From Hormiphora californensis (Eukaryota; Ctenophora; Tentaculata; Cydippida; Pleurobrachiidae), in contig CM035356.1 of assembly GCA_020137815.1 (NCBI GenBank), positions 6,117,082 through 6,181,081 on the forward strand: 64,000 nucleotides of DNA, written 5' to 3'. The position numbers were made by a program, and so were the translations under genes. This document shows positions 1-19,945 of this stretch, piece after piece. The notes under the pieces are model-generated. The model was not told the DNA's origin. It did not search any database and saw only the letters and a list, made by a program, of their open reading frames with translations. Each line of letters starts with the position of its first letter. Position 1 is the first letter of the stretch.

Positions 1-265
1 CTCTCTCTTTGTCTCCCCTCTCTCTCTCCTCTCTCTCTCCCCTCTCTCCCTCAATGAATATTATTCAAATGTTCGCACCGCATTATATAAGTGTTATAAT
101 CTATGCCCTCCATATTTATGCTTATCACCCAATACAATAGTTTAGTGGAATGCGAAAGCTATGTATGTAGCTACTTGAAATTAGTTATAGACTAACCACC
201 AAATAACCACTAATTTACCATAAATTCATTGAACTAAAATTAAATTAACTTCCCTTCCCATTCAG

Positions 266-3562
<3,297 letters not shown>

Positions 3563-3895
3563 GAGAGAGATATTGAGATAGAGAGGGAGAGAGAGAGAAA
3601 GGAAAACTACACTTATCTAGGACACATGTATGAGTTTTTAAGCCATGAACAATTACTTTACAACTTTGTGCGACTCTTTTTCCTTTTTTTCTGGGTATGA
3701 TTTCCTTTATTCCACGTTTTTTGTGTGTTTTACGGCAACATAATATCTATTACCGAAGATTGAAAATCCGAGAAAGACAGTTTTTTTGTGTTTCCCAATA
3801 TTGAAGAGAATTGAGAACAATGATTAATTATCTTAGGAAGAGAGAGAGACTGTGTGATACGTATTCGTGTGTGATTTTTCCAAACTGTTTAGCTA

Positions 3896-5293
3896 TTAAG
3901 GGTACGCTAACCAAAACTTTTTTTCGAGTGCAGGGAAATCTCTCACCGTAGGGTTGTAGGCCATGCCAAGGAGACCTCAAATATGCAATTTGAGCTCTCA
4001 AGTCGAATTCATATTTTTGCTACAGCTGTTTAAAATATGTCCTGTAAATACGTTTTTGGCATCTCAAAAAAAATTTTTAAAAGATAGGAGCATGAAAATT
4101 TGGGGATTTGAAGAGGACATGAAGGTGAATAACCACAGAAAATTTTTTTGCAATCCGAGCTGATTTCCGGTCCTGAGATGGATTTCTTTTTTTCCACTTT
4201 AACGCCCTTTTTGGCCAAGTTCCGAAAACATGTGAAAGCTGTAAATTGGTGAAAAGTTGCGTCTAACGATTATCTAAGTGGCCATAAATTTTAGGCGTGT
4301 CCTTATTTGAGATAAGCTGTACAGAGTTTTTTTTTGTGAAAGCCATCATTTCAGAAATAAATAAATTCCCTGTATCTCAAAAACGACTGATCGTAGAGAC
4401 CTGAGACTATGCTTAAACGATTCAGAAGGTCCGATTTTGGGGGGGTCTTCTGAGAGACATTTTGCTCCTACTTCAACCGTTTTTGCTGTAGTTGCGAAAA
4501 ACAAAAACCCATCTTCGCCATCGTGGATTTTTTGCGATTTTGTTTTTGGTGATTATAGGGACCCATATGGACCAAATAGTGAAGGAATTAGCTTGTTACA
4601 CATTTTTCCATAGGTTCGGTCCTTTTTTAGCTAAAATTCCCTAATTACAGGATATTGGATTTTAGCTTTTGCCCTTTTCATAGAATTTGTTTTTCGCAAT
4701 TACAGCAAAAACGGTTGAAGTAGGAGCAAAATGTCTCTCAGAAGACCCCCCCAAAATCGGACCTTCTGAATCGTTTAAGCATAGTCTCAGGTCTCTAGGA
4801 TCAGTCGTTTTTGAGAAACAGGGAATTTATTTATTTCTGAAATGATGGCTTTCACAAAAAAAACTCTGTACAGCTTATCTCAAATAAGGACACGCCCAAA
4901 ATTTATGGCCACTTAGATAATCGTTAGACGCAACTTTTCACCAATTTACAGCTTTCACATGTTTTCGGAACTTTGCCAAAAAGGGCGTTAAAGTGGAAAA
5001 AAAGAAATCCATCTCAGGACCGGAAATCAGCTCGAATTGCAAAAAAAAATTTGCGGTTATTCACCTTCGTGTCCTCTTCAAATCCCCAAATTTTCATGCT
5101 CCTATCTTTTTAAAAATTTTTTTGAGATGCCAAAAACGTATTTACAGGACATATTTTAAACAGCTGTAGCAAAAATATGAATTCGACTTAAGGGCTAAAA
5201 TTGCATATTTGAGTTCTCCTTGGTATGGCCTACAACCCTACGGTGAGAAATTTCCCTGCACTCGAAAAAAAATTTTGGTTAGCGTACCCTTAA
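3896..5293. mobile_element. 1.39 kb palindromic foldback element, TTAA duplications
   Basis: The arms are near-perfect inverted repeats: about 3900-4503 pairs with about 4687-5289, around a spacer of roughly 180 bp. The ends read GGGTACGCTAACC and GGTTAGCGTACCC. Each is flanked by TTAA (3896-3899 and 5290-5293), the target duplication of piggyBac-type transposons. No transposase ORF is visible; the small ORFs in the two arms mirror each other. It lies about 330 bp downstream of the kindlin stop. Placing it with piggyBac-like non-autonomous elements is an inference from TTAA and the GGG end. Confidence 0.8.
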
Positions 5294-5837
5294 GTAACCA
5301 GTTTATCCGACTGCGTTTGTGTGTGTGTGTGTGTGTGTGACATGTGTAGCTTGGCTAGACCTCATTGTCAAATGTTACCATAGGGTAACATTAGAAAGAG
5401 AGAGAGAGATAGAGAGAAAGTGTGGTGATAGGACATTGATTCTTTTGTACATACGTTTTTGTAATCAACACTGGTTTATCTAAGTTCTGTTTACGTGATG
5501 CGTGTCCCCTGAACACGAACAATGCCCACTTCAGTTAACATTTAAAGCAAGGAAGATGTTGTACGGCTGACTTTTTTTCGTATATTATAACTTAGTTTAA
5601 CAACTGCACACGCTTTCTAATTTCCAATCTTGGCGAAAATTATTTTCAAAATATGAGACAGTAGCTCCTTGTTTCAGCTACTTTAATTTTGTAGTAATAT
5701 TATAAAAGTTTTATGATTGGTTTTATAAGCAAAATAGCTTGTTTTTAATGTGGAAGAATGATATGACAGATCCAAAATGCGGCTCATTGACGGTTGGCTC
5801 AATGATTTAGCCGTATTTTCGGCCACTGGGAGTGGGA

Positions 5838-6654
5838 GGGGGGGTGCCGGCCAATAATTAATGAGGATGAGGTCTTGTCCAGCGTTTTTCGAATTAATGA
5901 GGGCCCTCAAAAATCCTCAATAATCCTCAACAATTATTTTATAGTTTTTACAAAATTTTTGACGATTACGCATATTATTGGGCATACACATTCCTTAATA
6001 GGAGTAAAACAGTAAGACAATTTTCCCAGATACCCCGGTGATGGTCCTAAAAACATCCTCAAAAGTCCTCAAAATGAGGCAAAATCGTCAATGTAAATAT
6101 GGGGTAAATTTGTGCTGCCTGTGCTGCCTCCACTCTGACGCGTGAGGCCCGGGTTCGATTCCCGACCGGGCCCGGGTGGGGACACTTTTTTTTAAACTTT
6201 TGCAAACTTTATAAATGATTTATAAATGATTTCTAAAAATTTTCTAGACATTTATCTTACTAGGCAGCAAAATTGTTGATTTTTTGGACAAAGTTGGCAG
6301 CATATTTGACTGAAAACCGTATTTATCTAAAATTTTGAAAATCTGGGCACCGGGGTCTTGTCAAGCATGTGAAGTTAAAACTTTGCTAAAAGAAAGCAGT
6401 GCTTCAAGTGTGGGAAGCTAAAGAGTACAGGCAAGAGCATTTGAATTGATAATCAGTGCATTTTATACCTCTAAAATATAATCTATTATTGTTTTTTATC
6501 AGGCATTTGCTGTGTTTATGTTTCAATAGAACGAACAATTTTTGAGGATTTTTGAGGAATTTTGAGGATTTTTGAGGGCTTGTCCAGCAAATAATAAATG
6601 AGGATTTTTGAGGTGACCTCAAAAATCCTCATAAATTCCGGCCGGAACCCCCCC
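5838..6654. mobile_element. 817 bp non-autonomous hAT-like element
   Basis: The terminal inverted repeats begin GGGGGGGTGCCGGCC on the left and, read inward, GGGGGGGTTCCGGCC on the right. A perfect 8-bp direct repeat GAGTGGGA flanks the element at 5830-5837 and 6655-6662, as expected for hAT-type insertion. The subterminal regions carry many copies of GAGGATTTTTGAGG in both orientations, a usual style of transposase binding site. No transposase is encoded. Confidence 0.8.
6140..6194 (+). other. tRNA-like T-arm / Pol III B-box with T-run
   Basis: GGTTCGATTCC sits at about 6152-6162 within a GC-rich arm and is followed by a run of eight or more T residues. This is the B-box and terminator pattern of tRNA genes and tRNA-derived SINEs. 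No matching A-box or full cloverleaf is seen upstream, so it is a remnant inside the hAT-like element rather than a working tRNA. Confidence 0.35.
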
Positions 6655-6662
6655 GAGTGGGA

Positions 6663-7324
6663 CGGCGGGCTCAATTTTGCGCGTCATGAGATGAGATCAT
6701 AGCTGAGCTGCGCGCGACCAAAATGCTGACAATATTTAGGGCCTTGTGAAATTTGGTCCGTCGACGGCGCGTTCCCTCTGGAAAGGTAAACAAAAGATGA
6801 GACGACCCAGTCACCAACTGTACACTCAGACCAGGTACTTTTGTTTGTTCAGGTGAAGTCACTCCTTAACCATTTGGTAAACCTCCTGACATTTTGAAAA
6901 GAAAAACAACGATAATTTAGCTAATGGTAATGTAAGAAATAGAACACATCGCACATTACAAATACACAACTAACCCCATAAAGAGGAGTGAACTCAGTGG
7001 AATTCGGAAACCTTTAGTTAACACATGATGGTTTGATATGAAATCATTCAACCCTTGATACACTCTCTCTCTCAGCCCGATAAAATATGTAAATATTGTG
7101 TAAATAGGTGGTAGAAATAAAAATCGGTCGGTAAAACAGCACTGCTATTATATAGTTCATTAAATCTGATACATTTCTCTCTCGCACATTGCAGCTATCC
7201 GCTCTAAATAATAAAGTTTATCTTTCGGCCTCCAAAATACAAATGAAACAACAAATTATCTCTCCAATTAATTGAGGTAAGACAACTCCAATTAATCCAG
7301 TCTAATTGGGTGGGACAACTCCAA
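6663..7324. other. Intergenic, no gene seen
   Basis: Unique AT-rich sequence between the hAT-like element and the end of the tetraspanin locus. The short ORF at 6671-6862 has no recognisable motif. Nearest the locus this is the probable 3' UTR of cassette A. Confidence 0.4.
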
Positions 7325-8560
7325 TTAATTCAGTCTGACTGGATGAGACAACTCCTCAGCCTGATTCCTCATAACAAACACTATCACAATCACGGCCATC
7401 TCAAACACCATGAATACAAGACAGAATACCCCCATCATTGGCATGTAGGTTTGCATCCACTCCACCATGTTGACATAACAACCCTGATTAGAGAGAGGGA
7501 GGGAGGGATTAACAACCCTGACAAGAGAGAGGGAGATTAACATTAACTTGACAAGAGAGAGAGAGATTAACATTAACTTGACAAGAGAGAGGGAGATTAA
7601 CATTAACTTGACAAGAGAGAGGGAGATTAACATTAACTTGACAAGAGAGAGGGAGATTAACATTAACATTCTTTTTTCTGACGATTGCGAAAGCATGAAA
7701 CTATTAGTAAAAAATTAAAAACTTGTATTACTTTGAGATTAACATTAACTTGACAAGAGAGAGGGAGATTAACATCACGTTAATCAAGATAAAAGAGAGC
7801 TGAGAGAGATTTAAATTAAGTTGTTGTTTAAGTAGAAGGAATGATTAGATGATATGACGATATGTGCAGTGCACAGGATTATTAACCCCAGACTACTTAC
7901 CCCATTATGTATTGCCTCACTGTTACCAAGTGCCTGACCCAATCCACAGCCGGGGGTAGGATTCCACTGATTCGTTAGTCTGGGAAAAAGCGGTTACATA
8001 GTTATCACCATGTAGAGAGATTGGATCTCAAAACCAAATGAAGCTGTGTTGAGACCTCAAAAACATCTCGATTGTTACTAGAATGCAAATATCCTCGAAC
8101 CAACTGGAGAATCGAGGAGAACAAAACAAAGATCTGATAACCCTACTTGGTGATCTGTTTTACACATATAATAATACTAGCGCACCCATTGGGTGCGTCT
8201 CAAGTAAGGGCGTTTTGATAACCCACCCTTCCGCTGTACCCATCTGCACGTGCAGTATCAACCAACCCGCCCCTAACGACGGTTGCTAGCGACATCTCCA
8301 AATTATAATAGAGATGATTATTAATCAGGCACTAATTACCCAATTATATACCTTTTACAGCACGAATCAGGGACATCATTAATATGTGATTGAATCCAGA
8401 TCTTTGCTTTGTTTGCCTCGATTCTCCAATCAGCGGAGTTTTGTATTCCGCAACAATCGAGATGTTTTTGGAGCCAGTTTATCCCCCGTGTGGTCGAGGA
8501 ATCACTTGTGTTGTATCGTGCCATTGCCGTGAGAAAACCGTTGTGGCCGTTTTTAATTCC
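7325..8560 (-). CDS. Tetraspanin cassette A: large loop + TM4 + tail, no TM1-TM3
   Basis: Three minus-strand exons: A1 8352-8560 (phase 0 in, phase 2 out), A2 7901-7979 (phase 0 out) and A3 7325-7483 with stop TAA. A1 encodes INWLQKHLDCCG and VPDSCCKR, the CCG and P-x-SCC signatures of a tetraspanin large extracellular loop. A2 adds TPGCGLGQALG. A3 opens with GCYVNMVEW, a TM4 helix and a short tail ending HPVRLN. No TM1-TM3 exon lies between A1 and the end of cassette B at 9281. Spliced to the common exons at 16390-18548 it would give about 256 aa. The A3 acceptor is preceded by a CT-rich minisatellite. It could instead be a decayed partial gene, but all frames are open. Confidence 0.85.
7505..7775. 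repeat. Minisatellite just upstream of the A3 splice acceptor
   Basis: About six copies of a 30-36 bp unit containing TTAACATTAACTTGACAAGA and a GA-rich stretch, most at 7511-7668 with a further copy near 7736-7772. On the coding (minus) strand each unit is a CT-rich tract like the polypyrimidine tract of exon A3, so the array multiplies acceptor-like sequence. Confidence 0.8.
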
Positions 8561-8809
8561 CTGAAAATAATAAAATTGAAATTGCTTTTTAAGGAATCAA
8601 TGTATTGATGAGTGAGTGTGTAGGCGTGTGTATGTGTGTATTGAGTGAAAATCCCGAAATCTCTCTAAAGAGAAAGCACAGAGGTACAAGAAACACACGC
8701 ACACACGCCCACACAAACAAACAATCACAACAGCAACACGCAGAATTAATTTGGGGGAAGATAATAATTAGTAATTAAAACACAACACGCTTAAAAAGTG
8801 TCCCCGAAA

Positions 8810-9003
8810 TCATTCCGTTTTCTTGTTTTCCTCTGTCTGCTGTTTTTCAACCTTCCGCTCTCCCCTAATGCCTGAGACGAGATATCTGGCAAACATTTTC
8901 CCCACAGTAACCAAGAAGAAGATGACGATGTACTTGCCGAACCGGTCCCAATAGGGGACGTTGGCCTTCAGGAAATCATTTGTATCGGCGAAGAAGGTGG
9001 TAT
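8810..9003 (-). CDS. Orphan last exon: one TM helix and charged tail
   Basis: An open reading frame on the minus strand follows a CTAG acceptor at 9003 and ends in TGA. It encodes DTNDFLKANVPYWDRFGKY, a hydrophobic helix (IVIFFLVTVGKMF) and a basic/acidic tail ending EENKKTE. It lies between tetraspanin cassettes A and B. It would enter in phase 1, the phase in which the first exons of cassettes B, C and D end, so it may be an alternative last exon. It lacks the CCG motif and I cannot assign a family. Confidence 0.35.
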
Positions 9004-9280
9004 CTAGCATGGTGTGACGGGTAGCTACTAATAGGGATTTGTGTTTGTTTGTTTGTTTTTGTTGTTGATTTGTTTGCTTGTTTGTTTGTTTGTTTGTTTG
9101 TTTACTAAAGTCAACACGGTTTGTCAAGAACGAAACAAAAGGTAGATTTACTGATTTGAATAGGAATCCAAGTTTTAAAAGGTAATAAAAACGGTACAAA
9201 ATACATCATCTATCAAATTATATTTTAGCAATTATTATTTTGGGAAGGATCAAAGTCAAACTCTCTATTTCCACACTAAG

Positions 9281-10138
9281 TTACTCATATCGTACACGCC
9301 GTCCCAGGCAGCCAGCAATCATAGCGCAGACAACTTCGAATATGATAAAGATAAAACCGCACACTCCCATGGCTGTGGTATAGTTCATCAGCCAACTTTT
9401 GCCTGCTTCATAACAACCCTGAGAGAGAGAGGGAGGGGTTAGATGTGGGGACTGAGGGAGAGAGCGAGGGAGAGATATTGTTAGAAATGAGTGCCTCCGA
9501 CTGAGTGTTATTAAATAATTTAGTTATCATGTTGTATATATATCTCTCCTATCTAAAACATTATCATTACCTTGGTATACACGTCCTTGTTATTATAACC
9601 CGTTGCAGCCCCAGTCCCACAACCATCAGCAATCTTAGATTCCAGACAGCACGAATCTGGGGTATCTAGTTCGTGATTACCACCCGACGCTGAGATCCAA
9701 TAAGTTGAGATGTTCATATCCCGACTCCAATCCTCGGCACCATCGACGCCACAGCACTCCAAGTTGGCCTGGAGCCAGTCAATACCTGGGAGATGAGGAT
9801 AAGATGTCTACTATCACTCTCGATCAGCTGTGTAGGGCTGATGGCACCGTCCGTGGTGGAGACGTGTGGAGATCACCACAGGGGTCACACCCTCCACATG
9901 TTACTACTATCAGTAGAGAGTATAATATCATCCTTTCAAAGATTTGGGATGGCTTTTGATTGGTCAAACAAAGAGAAGGGTTTCAGTAATCATGGGTTAA
10001 TTTAACTAACTAATTAATTAATTAATTAACCACGATTAATTAATTATTACCCATGGTCCAGCTAGAATCCTCTCCATCAACCTGCTTCCCATATTCCACG
10101 AGAGCCTCATCCAGACCTGTCCTCACCAGATTCTCAGC
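9281..10138 (-). CDS. Tetraspanin cassette B: large loop + TM4 + tail, no TM1-TM3
   Basis: Three minus-strand exons: B1 10051-10138 (phase 0 in, 1 out), B2 9571-9785 (1 in, 0 out) and B3 9281-9418 ending in TAA. B1 starts with Ala (AENLVRTGLDEAL). B2 carries IDWLQANLECCGVDG, TPDSCC and DGCG, the large-loop cysteine pattern. B3 carries GCYEAGKSWL, TM4 and the tail GRRVRYE. Only about 250 bp separate B1 from the stop-bearing exon of cassette C, too little for private TM1-TM3 exons. Joined to the common 5' exons the product would be about 254 aa. Confidence 0.87.
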
Positions 10139-10391
10139 CTGTAAGAGAGAGGGGCATGGTGAGGGGTTTGAGGGAGGGGGAGGGGAGGGGGCGCAGTGTT
10201 TGTGGTGAAGTAGCAGCAGACAGCAAACAGCGGGGATTTACAAAACATGAAATTGAAACGGTAGAAAAAACAATAATTTTGGTTATATTTGGTCATGCAA
10301 AATCATTAGTTATTAGATAATTGTCATTGAGTAATTATTCAGTTTTTTAATTGGCTTGTTCAGACTGACTCATGCAGCCTCCGCAATAAAA

Positions 10392-11506
10392 CTAAGCCAC
10401 AGTTCCTTCATTTTGTATCTCCTCCTCTCCTCCCTTATCTTCCTCTCCTCCAACCCCATTCTGTCCCTCCTCCTCAGTAGCGGTCTGACAACATGGGACC
10501 CTCTCACCCCTAGCCAGGGGCCATGCTAGGACTATAGCCCCACCCTCAATCAGAATAAAGATCACTAGGAGGACCCAGGAGAGAATCATTCGCTTTTCCA
10601 TGAACCCAACTGCGATAGAGAGACAACCCTTGGGGAAGAGAGAGATATGAATTATTAACTGAAATTGAGGAGAAAGAGAGATGAATTATTAACCGAAATT
10701 GAGAAGAATTTAAATTAGGATTTTATAATTTGAGTATAAGTAGGAGAATAACATGAATTATATATCCTGTATTTTTGAGTAATTTGAGTAATTTGAGTAG
10801 GTGAATTATATATCCTGTATTTTGAATTTATACCTGGTTGTGTGTAGCATCATCCCCAGTGCTATTTACAGCCTGTCCAACTCCACAAGACTCAGTTACA
10901 ACCTTGCAACAACTACTAGGTACATCGTTGTCGTGGGTTCTGGATGGGGACGGGTGTGTTATGTTTTACACTACTTGAGGGGGAGGGGAGGGTCGAGAGG
11001 AGGGGGTTAGAAGGGGGCTGAGTAACACATGTTGTAGAGAGTAAAGATAGAGAGTAAAGAAAGTCGAGTTAGTTAGAGAGTGAGAGGAGTCTTCTCTAAT
11101 AATGCTGTACAGCTGTGACGTCGGACAAACACGCTTACACCGTTTACCGAGTATCTCTCACACTTCACTAACTCTATGTTTCTCCCTCCTCCTACTTTAG
11201 TAAAATGACAGTTACCATGGTAACAACCCACTCACCGAATCCAGGTGAATGCAAAAGAATCATTTCCCGAACTAGACCAATCCGAGGGGCCGTTAACTCC
11301 GCAACACCCAAAAGTTTGCTGCATCCAATCAATGGCTGAGGGAGTTTTTAGTTGCCATGGTATTCGGGGAAAAGCTTTTGAAACACATAATTCGACAGAA
11401 AGTCTGATAAGATTCTAGTGTCCTCACTTTTTGTAGTGGCTCGAGCATTTTCCTTTCCATAACTAACAAGTCCAAATTGAAGATTTTTGCTGACTACGTC
11501 TTGCGC
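10392..11506 (-). CDS. Tetraspanin cassette C: large loop + TM4 + long acidic tail
   Basis: Four minus-strand exons: C1 11428-11506 (phase 0 in, 1 out), C2 11236-11335, C3 10834-10939 (phase 0 out) and C4 10392-10628 with stop TAG. C1 begins AQDVVSKNLQF. C2 carries IDWMQQTFGCCGVNG, C3 VPSSCC and ESCG, and C4 GCLSIAVGF, TM4 and a Glu/Gly-rich cytoplasmic tail unlike the other cassettes. C1 uses the donor AAAAA|GTGAGG; reading past it runs to a stop. Predicted product with the common exons is about 281 aa. The 325 bp between C1 and the last exon of cassette D cannot hold TM1-TM3. Confidence 0.83.
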
Positions 11507-11830
11507 CTGAAAGCACCTTATAATGTACTGATCAACCAATAAATGCTTCGAAGTGAACCAAAGTTCATTCCCATGCGAACTCGCAAAACAAAAGAAAAAG
11601 ATATTTGTCTAGCAATGAATTTAGAAAGAAGATTTACTATTTAAAGATTGAAATAAAGTAAGGTCAGTAGGAGTTAAAAACACGTTAAATCTAAGGAAAG
11701 AGCGGTATCATGATTAGGAAACACAGGGTGTCCCACAATTTCCTGAACACCCTGCACGGTGAATGATTAAGGACAGTCTGATGTCTGTATATTGGTCTGT
11801 CTGACTGTCTCTCCGTTATATAGATCCCTT

Positions 11831-12504
11831 CTACGTCTCATAAGGGTTAGCGTATCGCTTTGATTTCCGTTCCTGTCTCTTCTTTTCCTTCTTGACTTCC
11901 TCGTTTGTTAGCTCCCTGATTTTGTAAGAAAGTAACATGGCTACCAGCTCAATAACGACCACACCCACACCTAGGAGTCCCATAATCATGCCCCTGTCCA
12001 TCACGGCATCATAGACAGCTCGGTAACAGTCCTGAAGAGAAGAGCGTTAGAAAAGTTACAGTTTAGCTGGTAATACGAGTCAGTTAACTTGAAATCGACA
12101 TGATATATCATTAAAAGTGATAATGCAGATATTGTGGAAAGTCACCTGTTCCCAAAGGTTGAAACCAGACGTAGCACGGTCATCTCCACAGCCCGATCTG
12201 AAGTCGACACAACAAGAGTCTGGGACATCGTTCCTGTGACCTAACATGGCAACCCAATAGTAGGCAACACTCGTTTTGGTCCAATCCTGGTGATCATCAA
12301 CCCCACAACATTCGAAGTTGGTCTGGACCCAGTCAACTCCTGGGAGTGAATTATAAATTAGATGCCGTTCTTACCCCAATTTTCCATAATTTTTTCACAA
12401 TTTTCAAAGAAAATTTAAATCAATTCATTACCGTCACTGAGACTTTTGGAAAGCCCGTAATCCCTCAATCCCTTTTGCATTCCCTCTCGAGCAAAGACTC
12501 CTGC
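11831..12504 (-). CDS. Tetraspanin cassette D: large loop + TM4 + basic tail
   Basis: Three minus-strand exons: D1 12432-12504 (phase 0 in, 1 out), D2 12146-12339 (1 in, 0 out) and D3 11831-12031 with stop TAG. D1 begins AGVFAREGMQKGL. D2 carries VDWVQTNFECCGVDD, VPDSCC and RSGCG. D3 starts DCYRAVYDAV, then TM4 and a long basic tail (EEVKKEKKRQERK) ending NPYET. No TM1-TM3 sequence is visible in the roughly 650 bp up to cassette E, which holds a MITE. Joined to the common exons it would give about 263 aa. Confidence 0.87.
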
Positions 12505-12653
12505 CTAAATAGAAATTATCAATTGCTCTCTGGGTATCACTAAGTGCAGTTGGGGATGTTGTGAGATATGCCAGCATCCAGCAAGGTCTATAACTGACAC
12601 AATACTAACCACACACAAACTTACCTCCTTGCAGGAATCTTCTATCCCAAAAC

Positions 12654-12762
12654 CAGGAACCGACCGACACAAGTAAACAACCAATCCGAACTCGTTATTT
12701 AGGTCACGTGACTGGTTATCAGCCAATCAGGGACCAGTATTTCCTGATTCGGTCGGTTCCTG
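12654..12762. mobile_element. 109 bp hAT-like MITE, copy 1
   Basis: The inverted ends are CAGGAACCGACCGA and TCGGTCGGTTCCTG, flanked by an 8-bp direct repeat CCCAAAAC (12646-12653 and 12763-12770). The internal CACGTGACTGGTTATCAGCC recurs in the copies at 37572 and 59337. It sits in the tetraspanin locus between cassettes D and E. Confidence 0.88.
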
Positions 12763-13157
12763 CCCAAAACCAGGGGGCTGCAGCATGCAAATATCAAAAC
12801 ACGATTATTAAGAGGGGGTTACAACGAATCTGTGCTATAAATAGTACTATATAATCTGAAAAGTTTATCCACAGACAGATATATATTTCAACGGCTAAAC
12901 TGCATGGTAAAGAATTGAACGAAAAATAATGTTTTATTTTGTTTTCACACGTCTTATGAATGAATAAAGTCTCTCAAGTAGTACTGAACGGGTAAAATGT
13001 TCAAGCTCTTCTTATCTACCAGCAAAAAAGCAAGAAAAGTTATTGAGTTCTGTCGAGCATGTTCACAGATATCAAATTGAGTTCTGGTCACAATGTCACA
13101 ACACTTCCATTTTTCATGACGTCATATCACATACACACACTCCATATTGTTACCATA

Positions 13158-18548
<5,391 letters not shown>

Positions 18549-19041
18549 GATTGCTACTAAATAAGAATAAAAATGTTAGATTTCATTGGACTTCCTTTGT
18601 TGTTACAGTTTGGGGTTGGTAACATACCAGCCCCGCTCAAAAGAAGAATAAGAAGGAGTTTGGGAAGACACAGTGCAGGCTATAAGACTACCTTATTACC
18701 TTTATACTTCTCCGCCGATAATTAATAAAACTATGTACTAAACTGAGTTCCTTGCTCTCTACTCTGATCAAACACAACACGTCCGGATTGGTATGACGCA
18801 ATTGATTGCCTTGCTCATGCTCTACCCTGTTTCCGCGTGCCCCGTGGTTTGAAAAAAACAAGCAATTGACAGTGATTGGCCATCTCATCATGGAAAAATT
18901 GAAAGGTTATATACAATAAATAAACATCAATAAATATCAATAATATATGTCGATCAATCTGTACACAGTAATAATAATATATTAATATGGTGTTTACACA
19001 AAATTATACACATAACCCATCTTTGAACACCCAGTACACCT
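18549..19041. other. Intergenic: tetraspanin promoter side and 3' flank of the small-gene family
   Basis: Sequence upstream of the tetraspanin start codon. At 18865-18893 it holds a segment (ATTGACAGTGATTGGCCATC) that recurs at about 20678, downstream of the next family member. This shows that flanking DNA was duplicated along with the small genes. No gene is recognised. Confidence 0.5.
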
Positions 19042-19287
19042 TTACTTGTCGTCGAAGTAGGTAGTTTGAACCCAATTTCGACATTGCAGCTCCAGTGGAA
19101 TTTCTTCACATTCGTACCAATTCTCACCATAGGCCAGTTCAACCATTTCCTTTGCAAATGTATCTTCACCAGCAAACTTGAGCTCACCGTTTTCCAACTT
19201 TTCTGCAAGGCCTAGACACCGATAATTCCACTCACCAATCGAAACAAACGCTAGATGGTAACTTTCCTTAGGCCCAATATCAGTCAT
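19042..19287 (-). CDS. Uncharacterised 81-aa protein, tandem family member 1
   Basis: A single-exon ORF that begins MTDIGPKESYH and ends NWVQTTYFDDK. I do not recognise the family. It shares with the two ORFs upstream a scaffold of GPKESYH-x-AFV, YRCL-x-L, LKF-x-GE, PLELQC and NWVQ-x-TYFDDK. There is no signal peptide or membrane helix, so a small soluble protein is likely. Conservation is strongest at both ends and weak in the middle (about residues 40-60), as expected of a folded protein with one variable segment. Sequence just before the ATG is shared with the paralogs (ATATCGTTAGAGA). Confidence 0.75.
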   Translation of the reverse strand: MTDIGPKESYHLAFVSIGEWNYRCLGLAEKLENGELKFAGEDTFAKEMVELAYGENWYECEEIPLELQCRNWVQTTYFDDK

Positions 19288-19708
19288 TCTCTAACGATAT
19301 CTCTATTGTTTTCGGAATGATTTAAAGAAGTTTGTCAGGTACTGCATGAGAAAATGTGATGTGGAAAATGTGTCGGCGAATTAGCTTTGTAACACGGTCT
19401 AGCCAAGGCTAAGAAATTAACTTTGGCCGGAAATTTTAACTTTGAGCAAAAATCAGTCACAATTCACACGTATGCAGTATGGTAAAAGACAACGGAAGAA
19501 ACAATTAAAAGATAAAGGAGTGTTGTGTAGTTAATTGCAGGCTGGCTTTTGTGTGCCAATTAGTGCCTTGGGTTGCTCCAAAAAGGAGGAAACAAAAAGA
19601 TAGCATCACAAAAGTTAGTCACGCACTGATACAATATCGTGAGAAAATGATGGTCGGCAGACGGTGCCGCTGAGTGGCTATGGTGTGATCTAACTTTGAT
19701 CTTGAGAA

Positions 19709-19796
19709 AGAGAAAGAAAGAGAGAGAGAGGGAGAGAGAGAGGGAGAGAGGGAGAGAGAGATAGAGAGAGGGAGAGAGAGAGTGAGAGAGAGAGGC

Positions 19797-19841
<45 letters not shown>

Positions 19842-19861
19842 AAGGGAGAGGGATAGAGAGA

Positions 19862-19940
<79 letters not shown>
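19709..19940. repeat. (GA)n microsatellite
   Basis: A long imperfect GA array between two copies of the small-gene family; no coding signal. Confidence 0.95.
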
Positions 19941-19945
<5 letters not shown>

